DNA from: Pseudomonas sp. ATCC PTA-122608 | Lineage (GTDB): Bacteria; Pseudomonadota; Gammaproteobacteria; Pseudomonadales; Pseudomonadaceae | Direction of reading: 5' to 3' | NCBI RefSeq assembly: GCF_001952855.1 | Contig: NZ_LPNO01000001.1 | Span: forward strand, 101,469-165,468 | DNA: 64,000 bases | In this document: positions 8,603 through 18,063 of the stretch, piece by piece | Position numbering within the stretch: the stretch's first letter is position 1 | How the letters are laid out: every line of letters begins with the position of its first letter | Notes under the pieces: generated by a model | Databases searched by the model: none | The model's input: only the letters and a program-made list of their open reading frames with translations | What the model was told of the DNA's origin: nothing | Made by a program: the position numbers and the translations under genes

Positions 8603-8941
8603 ATGCACGTCGTCGAATCCGCCAGCCCCGCCCCACGCGTCGATGCCTGGGCCGTCAGCAATGCTCACTGCCAGGCGCACTATCAAATCCTCGCCGAGGC
8701 TGAACCCGATGTGTTGTGCCGGGTGCTCAACTATTTTGCCCTGCAGTTCCTGGTTCCTCGCCAGGTGAACGTGCAGCGCGAAGACGACCTGTTGGCGATC
8801 GATATCGTGATGGATGGCCTGAGCTGGCATCGGGCCCAAGTGATCGGCGAAAAACTTCGTAACCTGATCAGTGTGTGCTCGCTGGAACTGCAACCGGCTG
8901 ATACTGCGCGGCCTCTGGCGGTAAAGGCAGCCGGTCAGTAA
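8603..8941 (+). CDS. Small ACT-like protein of unknown function
   Basis: 112-residue soluble protein with no signal peptide or membrane segment. The central part (RVLNYFALQFLVPRQVNVQREDDLLAIDIVMDGLSW, broken by alternating strands, then AQVIGEKLRNLISVCSLEL) has the strand-helix-strand pattern of an ACT-like regulatory fold. ACT domains usually sense amino acids, which suits its position divergent from an Lrp regulator. The gene has a good ribosome site (GGAG) and Pseudomonas-like codon use. I do not recognise a named family; the fold assignment is by eye. Confidence 0.75.
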   Translation: MHVVESASPAPRVDAWAVSNAHCQAHYQILAEAEPDVLCRVLNYFALQFLVPRQVNVQREDDLLAIDIVMDGLSWHRAQVIGEKLRNLISVCSLELQPADTARPLAVKAAGQ

Positions 8942-9025
8942 AAGCCTGCAATAAAACCCGGAAGCCGAAGCGCAACGGCTGACTAGCCTGAGGACTACGC
9001 CTAACCGTTGCCCAGGAACGTCATC

Positions 9026-10729
9026 ATGTCCGTTGCGCCAAACACCCAGGATCGCTGGCTGGAAATCCATCAGTTGTTGCCTGCCCTGATCGACCAGGGC
9101 CTGGTGCCTGCCAACCTGACCGTTCCGGCGAACAGCGAGCTGCATCCCTTGGAATGCATTGCCAGCCATGGGCCTTCCCTGGAAATGCTGACCGAATGGC
9201 TCGCCCGTCACTGTGGGCAGCCTTACCTGCGTATCGACCCGCTGAAAATCGATGTCGCCGCAGTGGTGCCGCTGATGTCGTACGCCTTTGCCCAGCGGCA
9301 CAGGATCCTCGCGGTGGCGGTCGACGGCGGCAGCGTTACAGTCGCCAGCGCCCAGCCCTACGTGACCAGCTGGGAAGCTGGCCTGGCCCAAGTGTTGAAA
9401 CGCTCCATCAAGCGCGTGTTGGCCAACCCCGAGGATATTCAGCGCTGCACCGTGGAGTTTTATCGGCTGGCGAAATCGGTCAGCGGCGCCATTGATCAAA
9501 AAACGTCCAGTTCTCCCAACATCGAGCAACTCCTCAACCTTGGCGCCAGCGACCAGGAACCCGACGCCAATGACGCGCACATCGTCAATATCGTCGACTG
9601 GCTGTTGCAGTACGCCTTCGGCCAACGGGCCAGTGATATCCATATCGAACCCGGTCGCGACCAGGGCCGCGTGCGTTTTCGCATTGATGGGCTGCTGCAC
9701 GACGTCTATCAATTCCCGTCCCAAGTGACGATGGCGGTGGTCAGCCGCCTGAAAAGTCTCGGGCGGATGAACGTGGCGGAAAAACGCAAACCCCAGGACG
9801 GCCGGGTGAAGACCAAAAGCCCGGCGGGCGGTGAAGTGGAACTGCGCCTGTCGACCTTGCCCACGGCCTTCGGCGAAAAGCTGGTGATGCGAATTTTCGA
9901 TCCTCAGGTGCTGCACAAGGATTTCCAGCAACTGGGGCTCTCCGACGACGACCTGCAACGCTGGCAATCCATGACCGTCCAGGCCAACGGCATCATCCTG
10001 GTCACCGGGCCCACCGGTTCGGGCAAGACCAGCACCCTCTACACCACGCTCAAGCAACTGGCCACCCGCGAGGTCAACCTGTGCACCGTCGAAGACCCGA
10101 TCGAGATGGTCGAGCCGGCCTTCAACCAGATGCAGGTCCAACCCAACATCGACCTGACCTTCGCCAGCGGCATCCGTGCCCTGATGCGCCAGGATCCGGA
10201 CATCATCATGATCGGCGAGATTCGCGACCTGGAGACCGCAGAAATGGCGATCCAGGCCGCTCTGACCGGGCACCTGGTGCTGTCGACGCTGCACACCAAC
10301 GATGCACCCGGCGCCATCAGTCGCTTGCTGGAACTGGGCATTCCTCATTACCTGATCAATGCGACATTGCTGGGAGTGATGGCCCAGCGTCTGGTGCGGC
10401 TGTTGTGCCCGCACTGCAAGCAGCCCGCCGGGCAGGTCTGTCAGGCAGTGGGTTGTGGGGAATGTCGGGAAAGTGGTTATCGAGGACGGACCGGGATCTA
10501 CGAGATCATGCTGATGAACGACCGCCTCAAGGCTCTGATCACCCCGGGCACCGACCTCCAGGCCTTGCGCCACGCGGCCCTTGACCAAGGCATGTGCAGC
10601 TTGCGCTCTGCCGGTACGCGCAAGGTAATGGCAGGGCTGACGACGATGGAAGAGGTGCTGCGAGTGACGCCTGGGGATTCAGAAACAAATCCTTTGATTG
10701 ATGGGCCGGTAAACCGTTCTTATCCGTGA
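9026..10729 (+). CDS. GspE/PilB-family secretion ATPase, orphan
   Basis: 567-residue AAA-like ATPase of the type II secretion / type IV pilus assembly class. Visible motifs: the Asp-rich entry [22 protein letters not shown], Walker [10 protein letters not shown] at about residue 328, Walker B region [14 protein letters not shown], the His box [12 protein letters not shown], and a tetracysteine zinc site CPHC (about 460) with CGEC (about 477). The N-terminal part (about 1-150) resembles the T2SSE_N/MshEN region. The ATG is preceded by AGGA; a TTG six codons upstream is less likely. No gspD/F/G or pil genes flank it, so its machine must be encoded elsewhere. Confidence 0.88.
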   Translation: MSVAPNTQDRWLEIHQLLPALIDQGLVPANLTVPANSELHPLECIASHGPSLEMLTEWLARHCGQPYLRIDPLKIDVAAVVPLMSYAFAQRHRILAVAVDGGSVTVASAQPYVTSWEAGLAQVLKRSIKRVLANPEDIQRCTVEFYRLAKSVSGAIDQKTSSSPNIEQLLNLGASDQEPDANDAHIVNIVDWLLQYAFGQRASDIHIEPGRDQGRVRFRIDGLLHDVYQFPSQVTMAVVSRLKSLGRMNVAEKRKPQDGRVKTKSPAGGEVELRLSTLPTAFGEKLVMRIFDPQVLHKDFQQLGLSDDDLQRWQSMTVQANGIILVTGPTGSGKTSTLYTTLKQLATREVNLCTVEDPIEMVEPAFNQMQVQPNIDLTFASGIRALMRQDPDIIMIGEIRDLETAEMAIQAALTGHLVLSTLHTNDAPGAISRLLELGIPHYLINATLLGVMAQRLVRLLCPHCKQPAGQVCQAVGCGECRESGYRGRTGIYEIMLMNDRLKALITPGTDLQALRHAALDQGMCSLRSAGTRKVMAGLTTMEEVLRVTPGDSETNPLIDGPVNRSYP

Positions 10730-10788
10730 CAACACCGTTACAATCGGAAAAACCTCGCTTTACCGCCCACACCAGACAAGGAATCGTT

Positions 10789-11709
10789 ATGCAGATCGGA
10801 ACCGTACTGCTTCTTTTTGTAGGCTTGGCCGTCGCCATACTGTTCATGGGCTTCAAGGTCGTTCCGCAGGGTTACCAGTGGACGGTCGAGCGCTTCGGCC
10901 GCTACACCAACACCCTCAAGCCGGGCCTGAACATCATTATCCCGGTCATGGACCGCATCGGTCGCAAGATCAACGTGATGGAAAGCGTGCTGGATATTCC
11001 ACCCCAGGAAGTCATCACCGCCGACAACGCCACGGTGCAGATCGACGCCGTGTGCTTCTTCCAGGTGGTCAATACCGCCCAGGCCGCCTACGAGGTGAAC
11101 AACCTCGAACACGCCATCCGCAACCTGCTGCAAACCAACATCCGTACTGTGCTCGGCTCCATGGAGCTGGATGCAATGCTCAGCCAGCGTGACGGCATCA
11201 ACGAAAAACTGCTGCGCACCGTCGACGAAGCCACCGCGCCGTGGGGCATCAAGATCACCCGGATCGAGATCAAGGACATCAGCCCGCCTGCCGACCTGAT
11301 GGCCGCCATGTCCGGCCAGATGAAGGCCGAGCGGATCAAGCGTGCACAGATCCTCGAAGCCGAAGGCCTGCGAGCCTCCGCGATCCTGACCGCCGAAGGC
11401 AAGAAGCAGGCGCAGATTCTTGAGGCCGAAGGTGGTCGTCAGGCGGCGTTCCTGGAATCCGAAGCCCGTGAGCGTCAGGCCGAAGCTGAAGCCCGCGCCA
11501 CTCAAGTGGTATCGGAGGCGATCGCCACCGGTAACGTGCAGGCCATCAACTACTTTGTCGCCCAGAAATACATCGACGCACTGGGCAAGCTGGCCTCGGC
11601 CAACAACAGCAAGGTGATCCTGATGCCGCTGGAAGCCAGCCAGGTGATTGGCGCCGTCGGTGGTATCGGCGAGATCGTCAAGGCAACCTTCGACAACAAG
11701 AAAGCCTGA
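10789..11709 (+). CDS. qmcA: SPFH/stomatin-like membrane protein QmcA
   Basis: 306-residue paraslipin. One N-terminal membrane segment ([20 protein letters not shown]) is followed by an SPFH/band-7 domain ([20 protein letters not shown] onward) and a long Ala/Glu-rich coiled coil (about 190-260). Such proteins form ring-like scaffolds in the inner membrane and influence protease or membrane microdomain function. The adjacent downstream NfeD-type gene is its usual partner. The start MQIGTV has an AAGGA site; an upstream in-frame extension overlapping the preceding gene was not used. Confidence 0.9.
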   Translation: MQIGTVLLLFVGLAVAILFMGFKVVPQGYQWTVERFGRYTNTLKPGLNIIIPVMDRIGRKINVMESVLDIPPQEVITADNATVQIDAVCFFQVVNTAQAAYEVNNLEHAIRNLLQTNIRTVLGSMELDAMLSQRDGINEKLLRTVDEATAPWGIKITRIEIKDISPPADLMAAMSGQMKAERIKRAQILEAEGLRASAILTAEGKKQAQILEAEGGRQAAFLESEARERQAEAEARATQVVSEAIATGNVQAINYFVAQKYIDALGKLASANNSKVILMPLEASQVIGAVGGIGEIVKATFDNKKA

Positions 11710-11719
11710 GGCACGCGCC

Positions 11720-12166
11720 ATGTGGGAATTCCTGCAGCACCTGTCGTTTTGGGACTGGCTGGCACTGGGCACGGTGCTGTTGATCCTTGAAGTGTTCGGT
11801 GCCGGCGGTTATCTGCTGTGGATGGGCATCGCTGCGGCAGCCGTGGGCGTAATCAAGTTCTTCATCCCGAGCCTGGGCCTCGAATGGCAACTGCTGCTGT
11901 TCGCGGTGCTATCGATCCTGACGGCGGTGTACTGGTGGCGACGCCAACGTAGCAGCGCCAAAGTCAGCGACCAGCCAGGGCTGAACATGCGCGGTTCGGA
12001 GCTGATCGGCCGCACCTTTGTGGTGCATCAGGCCATTATCGAGGGACGTGGCAAGATCAAGGTTGGGGACGGTGTCTGGATGGCATCCGGGCCTGACGCG
12101 CCGGTTGGGGCACACGTACGTGTCACTGGTCAGGAAGGCGTGATTTTGCAGGTTGAAACTGTTTAG
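11720..12166 (+). CDS. NfeD-family membrane protein
   Basis: 148 residues: two or three N-terminal membrane segments (WLALGTVLLILEVFGAGGYL, then AAAAVGVIKFFI and LLLFAVLSILTAVYW) followed by a small C-terminal OB-fold domain (about 90-148, ending VTGQEGVILQVETV). This is the short NfeD1b type, which travels with stomatin-like proteins and binds their C-terminal part. It starts 10 bases after qmcA, so the two form an operon (the yuaF/ybbK-ybbL-type pair). No serine protease domain is present. Confidence 0.88.
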   Translation: MWEFLQHLSFWDWLALGTVLLILEVFGAGGYLLWMGIAAAAVGVIKFFIPSLGLEWQLLLFAVLSILTAVYWWRRQRSSAKVSDQPGLNMRGSELIGRTFVVHQAIIEGRGKIKVGDGVWMASGPDAPVGAHVRVTGQEGVILQVETV

Positions 12167-12235
12167 TCATCCATGGAACTCGACTGGGCTATCTACAATC
12201 AAACTGTTCAGATAACCCAGTCGGAGTCACCCATC

Positions 12236-12553
12236 ATGCGTCTAAAATATGCTGTCGCAACCCTCGCTGTGCTTTCCCTTCCTGTCGGTTCAGCCATGGC
12301 CGACAGCTTCTGGCGTAATGTCATCTCATCGGGTGCCACCACCGGCTCGACGTACCTGACCTTCAAGGACCACAAAATGGTGGTCGCCGCCCAGGACGAC
12401 GCCGGTAGCTTCGTCGCCAGCGACGGCAGCATCCGTGGCCCGTACCTGGAAGCTGCGATGCAGAAGGTGCGCGCTGATAACCCTGGCCTCAAGGCCACGG
12501 ATATGGACCTGGCCAACGCTATCCTGGCGAAAAACGCCATTGCTTCCGAGTAA
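12236..12553 (+). CDS. Small secreted protein, DUF2388-like
   Basis: 105 residues with a clear signal peptide (MRLKYAVATLAVLSLPVGSAMA). The mature part (SSGATTGSTYLTFKDHKMV, then AAQDDAGSFVASDGSIRGPY) resembles a Pseudomonas-restricted family I recall as DUF2388, of unknown function and probably periplasmic. The start is supported by GGAG about 10 bases upstream. A strong terminator follows directly, so it is probably monocistronic. Confidence 0.8.
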   Translation: MRLKYAVATLAVLSLPVGSAMADSFWRNVISSGATTGSTYLTFKDHKMVVAAQDDAGSFVASDGSIRGPYLEAAMQKVRADNPGLKATDMDLANAILAKNAIASE

Positions 12554-12564
12554 TACCGCCGCAT

Positions 12565-12598
12565 AAAAAATGCCGCTCTTCGAGAGCGGCATTTTTTT
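12565..12598 (+). terminator. Rho-independent terminator
   Basis: Stem ATGCCGCTCT/AGAGCGGCAT with a short loop, flanked by A6 and T7 tracts, directly after the DUF2388-like gene. The symmetric tracts could also work on the other strand. Confidence 0.9.
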
Positions 12599-12715
12599 GC
12601 CCCGCCTTCCTACACCCGACGCTGACGATTCAGGATTTGATCAGGAAAACTCCTGTCGAGCGGCCCGTCCCCCCAGCAACAAGCTATCGACTCCCTTTTT
12701 AGATCAAGTGAATCG

Positions 12716-13387
12716 ATGACCATGCAAAAACTCTCCTGCGCCCTGCTGCTTGCCGCGATCGTCACCCCTTACGCCCAGGCAGAAGGTTGGTACGGGTCGG
12801 CAAAGCTCAACAGCGCCCGCCAGAATCTCTCAAGCTCCCTGTTGACCAGCCCACGGGTAACCCACCGGGTAGAAGCGCCAGACAACAGCAAGACATTCAC
12901 CGGTTCATTTGCCGTGGGTTATGCCTTGGCTGATGGCTGGCGCGTTGAAGGTGAATACACCATGCCCAGCCAATCGAACTACAAATCCCGTTGGGCACCG
13001 TTCAATGCCAACGTCAACAGCCTGCAGACCGACAGCCAGCGCTTGATGCTCAACGGTTATAAAAATATCCCGATCAACGAGTGGCTGTCGTTCTACGGCA
13101 TGGCAGGGGTGGGCCTGGCCCAAATTGACGCCAATGGCTATCAGGCCAACGAAACCCGTCGCTTCGCCAGCCATCGCCAACACAACTTCGCCTACAGCGT
13201 GGGCCTGGGGCTGGATGCCAAGGTCAGCAAAACCCTGACCCTGGGCACCGGCTGGCGTTACGTGGACATGGGCAGGATCGAAACCGGCTACAACACGTTC
13301 GCAAACCGGATAAATGCCCTGGACGAACAGCTCAAAGGCAAGCTCAAGGAACAGAATGTGTTTCTTGAGGCACGCGTCGCCTTCTGA
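12716..13387 (+). CDS. Outer-membrane beta-barrel protein, OmpW/Opa-like
   Basis: 223 residues with a signal peptide (MTMQKLSCALLLAAIVTPYAQA) and alternating amphipathic strands (GWYGSAKLNSARQNLSS; GSFAVGYALADGWRVEGEY; FLEARVAF at the C-terminus, ending in Phe). The pattern is that of an 8-stranded outer-membrane barrel of the opacity/OmpW kind. Two ATG codons (12716 and 12722) are possible starts. Function is unknown. It is flanked by terminators on both sides, so it is a single-gene unit. Confidence 0.75.
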   Translation: MTMQKLSCALLLAAIVTPYAQAEGWYGSAKLNSARQNLSSSLLTSPRVTHRVEAPDNSKTFTGSFAVGYALADGWRVEGEYTMPSQSNYKSRWAPFNANVNSLQTDSQRLMLNGYKNIPINEWLSFYGMAGVGLAQIDANGYQANETRRFASHRQHNFAYSVGLGLDAKVSKTLTLGTGWRYVDMGRIETGYNTFANRINALDEQLKGKLKEQNVFLEARVAF

Positions 13388-13400
13388 CACCGATGCTGAA

Positions 13401-13425
13401 AATGCCGCTCCCAAGGCGGCATTTT
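13401..13425 (+). terminator. Rho-independent terminator
   Basis: Stem AATGCCGC/GCGGCATT followed by T5, just after the beta-barrel gene. Confidence 0.85.
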
Positions 13426-13546
13426 TGTTTAAGGGGGGACGATTCATTCACAGGCGACAGGCTATATTCAGTCGAGCCGTGCAACCATGCGCGGCATTGA
13501 TATGCTTTTTTCTCAGCGCCTTTCTGAAACGGATGCCTTCAACGTC

Positions 13547-14686
13547 ATGAGCCAACTGCCCTTTCTGCCGTTCTCCAAGCCCACCATTGATGAAGCCACT
13601 ATCTCGGCGGTGGGCGACGTACTGCGCTCCGGCTGGATCACCAGCGGGCCGAAAGTGCAGGCGTTCGAAGCGCAGTTGTCGGAATACTTTGGCGGGCGCC
13701 CGGTGCGCACCTTCAACTCGGGCACCTGCACCATGGAGATCGCCTTGCGCATCGCCGGAATCGGCCCTGGAGATGAAGTCATCACCACCCCGATTTCGTG
13801 GGTCGCCACGGCCAACGTGATTCTGGAAGTCGGCGCCACGCCAGTGTTCGCTGATATCGACCCGGTTACCCGCAATATCGACCTGGCCCAGGTGGAAGCC
13901 GCGATCACGCCGCGCACCAAGGCGATCATCCCGGTGTACCTGGCCGGTCTGCCACTGGACATGCCATTGCTCTACGCGCTGGCCAACAAGTACAACCTGC
14001 GCATCGTCGAAGACGCCGCCCAGGCCTTGGGCTCCAGCTGGGATGGCCAGCGCATTGGCGCTACCGGCGATTTCGTGTCGTTCAGCTTGCAGGCGAACAA
14101 GAACATCACGTCATCCGAAGGCGGCTGCCTGGTGTTGAACAACGCTGAAGAAGCGCGCCTGGCAGAGAAATATCGCCTGCAAGGCGTGACGCGCACCGGC
14201 TTCGACGGCCTGGACGTGGATGTACTCGGCGGCAAGTTCAACATGACCGACATCGCAGCGGCCATCGGCTTGGGCCAATTCGCCCATATCGAGAAGATCA
14301 CTGCCCATCGCCAGGAGCTGGCGCGGCACTATTTCGAATGCTTCGGCAGTGATTTTGAAGAAGAGTACGGCGCGCAATTGCCACCGGCAGACTTCGAAAA
14401 CAGCAACTGGCACCTGTTCCAACTGGTACTGCCGGAGCGCCAGGACGGGTTGCCGGCACGCGCCACGTTCATGGAGCAGATGCAGGCCCACGGCGTCGGC
14501 ATTGGCTATCACTACCCGCCGATCCACCTGCTGAGCTTGTACAAGGCGCAGGGATTCAAGGAAGGCATGTTCCCGGTAGCGGAAAAAGTGGGGCGTTTGA
14601 TTGTGTCGTTGCCGATGTTCACGGCGATGACGAAGGCGGATGTAGAGCGTTCGGTAGCGGCAGTCAAAGCGGTATTGAAGCGCTGA
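13547..14686 (+). CDS. DegT/DnrJ/EryC1/StrS-family PLP aminotransferase
   Basis: 379-residue sugar-aminotransferase-family enzyme, related to ArnB. It shows the family start (LPFSKPTIDEATI, GWITSGPKVQAFEAQLSEYF), the cofactor region EDAAQALGSSWDGQRIG, and the internal-aldimine lysine in SLQANKNITSSEGG (about residue 185). Such enzymes transaminate nucleotide-linked keto-sugars for LPS, O-antigen or lipid A modification. It has no glycan genes beside it, so the substrate is open; the neighbouring arn operon expected for ArnB is absent. The start at MSQLPFLPF is set by family conservation; 20 upstream in-frame residues were excluded. Confidence 0.87.
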   Translation: MSQLPFLPFSKPTIDEATISAVGDVLRSGWITSGPKVQAFEAQLSEYFGGRPVRTFNSGTCTMEIALRIAGIGPGDEVITTPISWVATANVILEVGATPVFADIDPVTRNIDLAQVEAAITPRTKAIIPVYLAGLPLDMPLLYALANKYNLRIVEDAAQALGSSWDGQRIGATGDFVSFSLQANKNITSSEGGCLVLNNAEEARLAEKYRLQGVTRTGFDGLDVDVLGGKFNMTDIAAAIGLGQFAHIEKITAHRQELARHYFECFGSDFEEEYGAQLPPADFENSNWHLFQLVLPERQDGLPARATFMEQMQAHGVGIGYHYPPIHLLSLYKAQGFKEGMFPVAEKVGRLIVSLPMFTAMTKADVERSVAAVKAVLKR

Positions 14687-14695
14687 TAAAACCTT

Positions 14696-14722
14696 TGCGG
14701 GAGCCGATTGCCGGCTCCCGCA
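14696..14722. terminator. Hairpin between convergent aminotransferase and gcvH genes
   Basis: Perfect 11-bp stem TGCGGGAGCCG/CGGCTCCCGCA with a 5-base loop between two stop codons facing each other. T tracts are short, but position and stability suggest a bidirectional terminator. Confidence 0.7.
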
Positions 14723-14728
14723 GCAGGA

Positions 14729-15112
14729 TCACTCGCCGATGGCAGCCTTGTAACCGGCAGCATCCAGCAGCTTGTCCAGCTCAGCCGGGTTGCTTGGCTT
14801 GAGCTTGAAGATCCAGGCGCCGTAAGGGTCGGAGTTCAACAGCTCTGGCTCGCCGCTCAAGGCGTCGTTCACCGCGATCACTTCGCCAGCAATTGGCGAG
14901 TAGATATCTGAAGCGGCCTTAACCGATTCAACTACACCCGCCTGCTGAGTCGCCTCAAATACGTTGCCGACTTCGGTCAACTCGACGAACACCACATCCC
15001 CCAATGCTTCCTGGGCATGGTCCGAGATCCCGACGGTCACGGTGCCGTCAGCTTCCAGACGGGCCCATTCGTGACTTTCGGCAAAACGCAGGTCGGCAGG
15101 GATATCGCTCAT
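14729..15112 (-). CDS. gcvH: Glycine cleavage system H protein
   Basis: 127-residue lipoyl carrier that shuttles the aminomethyl group between the P, T and L proteins. The lipoylated lysine sits in the motif [19 protein letters not shown] (about residue 65). Length and the start [10 protein letters not shown] match the family, with GAGG upstream. It follows gcvT by 51 bases on the same strand. gcvP, which sits next to gcvH in some pseudomonads, does not follow here. Confidence 0.95.
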   Translation of the reverse strand: MSDIPADLRFAESHEWARLEADGTVTVGISDHAQEALGDVVFVELTEVGNVFEATQQAGVVESVKAASDIYSPIAGEVIAVNDALSGEPELLNSDPYGAWIFKLKPSNPAELDKLLDAAGYKAAIGE

Positions 15113-15163
15113 AGTCTGTGTCCTCAAGAAAAAATGTCAGCGGCCATTGGCCCGCCGGAAAAG

Positions 15164-16246
15164 TTAAATCAATGTTTTGCCATGACGTACGAAGGTCGGT
15201 TTGACCACCCGAACCGGGTACCACTTGCCGCGGATTTCAACCTCGGCCCGGTCAGCAGTCGCCGACGGCACACGCGCCAGGGCAATGGATTTGCTTAGCG
15301 TAGGGGAGAAACTACCACTGGTGATCTCTCCTTCGCCAACATTGGCGATACGAACCACCTGATGAGCGCGTAAAACCCCGCGTTCCTCCAGTACCAGGCC
15401 GACCAGCTTGGACTTCACGCCCGCAGCCTTTTCGGCTTCCAGGGCGGCGCGGCCGATGAAATCGCGCTCGGCCGGCTCCCAGGCGATGCTCCAGGCCATG
15501 TTGGCTGCCAGGGGCGAAACGTCCTGATGAATATCCTGACCGTAGAGGTTCATGCCGGCCTCAAGGCGCAGAGTGTCGCGGGCGCCGAGGCCGATGGGCG
15601 AAATACCTGCGCCCACCAGATCGTTGAAAAACGCCGGGGCCTGGTTGGCCGGAAGGACAATTTCCAGGCCGTCTTCACCGGTATAACCGGTGCGTGCAAT
15701 AAACCAGTCGCCGTCGGCAAAACCTTCAAAGGGCTTGAGCTGGTGAATCAAGGTGGCGCGTGATTGGGTGACCAGTTCGGCAATCTTTTGCCGGGCATGG
15801 GGGCCCTGAATAGCGAGCATGGCCAATTCGGGCCGCTCGTGGATCTGGGCCTGAAAGCTGCCGAGCCGGGCCTGCATCCAGGCCATGTCCTGGTCGCGGG
15901 TGGCAGCGTTGACCACCAGCCGGTAACCCGTCTCGGTGCGGTACACGATCATGTCGTCCACCACGCCGCCCTGCTCGTTGAGCATGGCGCTGTACAACGC
16001 ACGGCCGCAGCCGTGCAGTCGGTCAACATCATTGGCCAGCAGATGCTGAAGCCATTCCTTGGCCTGGGGGCCTTTGATATCGATCACGGTCATATGGGAT
16101 ACATCAAACACCCCGCAGTCGCGTCGCACCTGATGGTGTTCCTCAACCTGCGAGCCGTAGTGCAAAGGCATATCCCAACCGCCAAAATCGACCATTTTCG
16201 CGCCAAGGGCGAGATGCAGGTCATACAGAGGCGTGCGCTGTCCCAT
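15164..16246 (-). CDS. gcvT: Glycine cleavage system T protein (aminomethyltransferase)
   Basis: 360-residue tetrahydrofolate-dependent aminomethyltransferase, releasing ammonia and forming 5,10-methylene-THF. Family landmarks include the N-terminal [20 protein letters not shown] region, [12 protein letters not shown] and [13 protein letters not shown], followed by the C-terminal barrel. The start [11 protein letters not shown] gives the standard length. It is the first gene of the gcvT-gcvH pair. I saw no glycine-riboswitch core in the 150 bases upstream. Confidence 0.95.
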   Translation of the reverse strand: MGQRTPLYDLHLALGAKMVDFGGWDMPLHYGSQVEEHHQVRRDCGVFDVSHMTVIDIKGPQAKEWLQHLLANDVDRLHGCGRALYSAMLNEQGGVVDDMIVYRTETGYRLVVNAATRDQDMAWMQARLGSFQAQIHERPELAMLAIQGPHARQKIAELVTQSRATLIHQLKPFEGFADGDWFIARTGYTGEDGLEIVLPANQAPAFFNDLVGAGISPIGLGARDTLRLEAGMNLYGQDIHQDVSPLAANMAWSIAWEPAERDFIGRAALEAEKAAGVKSKLVGLVLEERGVLRAHQVVRIANVGEGEITSGSFSPTLSKSIALARVPSATADRAEVEIRGKWYPVRVVKPTFVRHGKTLI

Positions 16247-16402
16247 GGGTTTCTCCTTCCGGGCGTGGCGAAGGTGCGGACGGTCGCCGTTCGGGCCGCA
16301 CGCCTTGAAATACAAGGCCTGTAGCCGCGTTCAGCAACCCGACCTGAAAGATCGACCGCACCGAATGCCGCGCATTGTAGCCTCAAGCCGTAGGACTGGC
16401 AC

Positions 16403-18019
16403 CTAACCGATTCGTCTCGCCGAACGTCGGATCAACCCGATGACCGGTAACAGGCCCACCAACACCAGGGTCAAGGCCGGCAGCGAAGCCCGCGCCCACT
16501 CCCCTTCGCTGGTCATCTCGAAAATCCGGACCGCCAGTGTGTCCCAGCCGAACGGGCGCATCAGCAGGGTGGCGGGCATTTCCTTGAGCACATCGACAAA
16601 CACCAGCAACGCCGCGCTCAGGGTGCCCGGCAGCAAAAGCGGCAGATACACTTTGCAAAACAGTCGCGGCCCGCTGACGCCCAGGCTGCGGGCGGCTTCC
16701 GGCAAGGACGGGCGGATTCGCGCCAGGCTGTTTTCCAGCGGCCCGTAGGCCACCGCAATGAAGCGCACCAGATACGCCAGCAGCAAGGCCGACAAACTGC
16801 CCAGTAGCAGCGGCTTGCCGGCGCCACCCAGCCAGCCTGATACCGGGATCACCAACTCACGATCCAGGTAGCTGAACGCCAACATGATCGACACCGCCAG
16901 CACCGAGCCCGGCAGCGCGTAACCCACGTTGGCCAGGCTGATGCCGGAGCGGATGGCCCGGGTGGGCGCCAAACGATGGGCGAACGCCAGCACCAGGGCC
17001 ACGCTGACGGTGATCAGGGCCGCCATGCCACCCAGGTAGAGGGTATGGACGATCAAACCGGCGTAGCGCTCGTCCAGATCAAAGCGGCCCCGCTGCCAGA
17101 ACCAGGCCACCAGTTGCAGCATCGGAATCACGAACGCGCAGGCGAATACCAAGCCGCACCAACCGCTGGCCAACGCCGCCTTGAACCCGCGCAGGTGGTA
17201 CAGCGCCTTGCCGCGAGGTCGCTCATTGCTGGGTCGGCTGGCACCCCGGGCACGGCGCTCGCCGTACAGCACCAGCATCACCACCAGGAGCAACAGGCTG
17301 GCCAGTTGCGCAGCACTGGAGAGGCTGAAAAAGCCATACCAGGTCTTGTAGATGGCGGTGGTGAAGGTGTCGAAGTTGAACACCGAGACGGCGCCGAAAT
17401 CCGCCAGGGTTTCCATCAGCGCCAGGGCCACACCCGCACCGATTGCCGGGCGCGCCATGGGCAGGGCCACACGCCAGAACGCTTGCCACGGTGACTGCCC
17501 CAATACCCGCGCCGCTTCCATCAGGCCTTTGCCCTGGGCGAGAAACGCGGTGCGCGCCAACAGGTAGACGTAGGGGTAGAACACCAGCACCAATACGATG
17601 ATTACACCGCTGGTGGACCGTACGCGAGGCAGGCGCAGCCCCGTGCCGAACCATTCGCGCAGCAGGGTTTGTACCGGGCCGGAGAAGTCCAGCAAGCCAA
17701 CGAAGACGAAGGCGAGCACATAGGCAGGAATCGCGAAAGGCAGCATCAACGCCCAGTCCAGCCAGCGCCGGCCCGGGAATTCGCAGAGGCTGGTCAGCCA
17801 GGCCAGGCTGACGCCTAGCAGCGTGACGCCCACACCGACGCCCAGCACCAGGGTCAAGGTGTTGCCCAGCAGGCGTGGCATCTGGGTTTCCCACAGGTGG
17901 GACCAGATCTGGTGATCGATGCTCTGCCACGACAGCAACAGCACGCTCAGCGGCAGCAGCACCAGGGCGGCGACGGTGAAGACCGGCAGGTACCAGCGGC
18001 GTTGGGCGGGATGGGCCAA
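16403..18019 (-). CDS. Fe(III) ABC transporter permease (FbpB/HitB type)
   Basis: 538-residue double-length inner-membrane permease with about 12 membrane segments in two homologous halves. Each half carries an EAA cytoplasmic loop: EAARVLGQSPWQAFWRVALP and PEAARSLGVSGPRLFCKVYLP. This fused arrangement is typical of the ferric iron importers. The binding protein gene lies just upstream on the same strand, across a REPIN. No ATP-binding subunit (fbpC) is encoded nearby, so it must be supplied from elsewhere. Confidence 0.9.
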   Translation of the reverse strand: MAHPAQRRWYLPVFTVAALVLLPLSVLLLSWQSIDHQIWSHLWETQMPRLLGNTLTLVLGVGVGVTLLGVSLAWLTSLCEFPGRRWLDWALMLPFAIPAYVLAFVFVGLLDFSGPVQTLLREWFGTGLRLPRVRSTSGVIIVLVLVFYPYVYLLARTAFLAQGKGLMEAARVLGQSPWQAFWRVALPMARPAIGAGVALALMETLADFGAVSVFNFDTFTTAIYKTWYGFFSLSSAAQLASLLLLVVMLVLYGERRARGASRPSNERPRGKALYHLRGFKAALASGWCGLVFACAFVIPMLQLVAWFWQRGRFDLDERYAGLIVHTLYLGGMAALITVSVALVLAFAHRLAPTRAIRSGISLANVGYALPGSVLAVSIMLAFSYLDRELVIPVSGWLGGAGKPLLLGSLSALLLAYLVRFIAVAYGPLENSLARIRPSLPEAARSLGVSGPRLFCKVYLPLLLPGTLSAALLVFVDVLKEMPATLLMRPFGWDTLAVRIFEMTSEGEWARASLPALTLVLVGLLPVIGLIRRSARRIG

Positions 18020-18063
18020 AGGTTAATTCTCAGAGAATGAATAGCTTGAAGCCACCGCTAACC

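Noticed and set aside
8519..10588. 689-residue frame opposite the GspE-type ATPase
   Set aside because: His/Gln/Gly-rich antisense shadow of a gene with intact Walker and zinc motifs; no plausible domain in the antisense product.
16247..16402. Glycine riboswitch before gcvT
   Set aside because: I looked for the conserved aptamer core upstream of gcvT and did not find it; the other gcv locus is the usual site in Pseudomonas.
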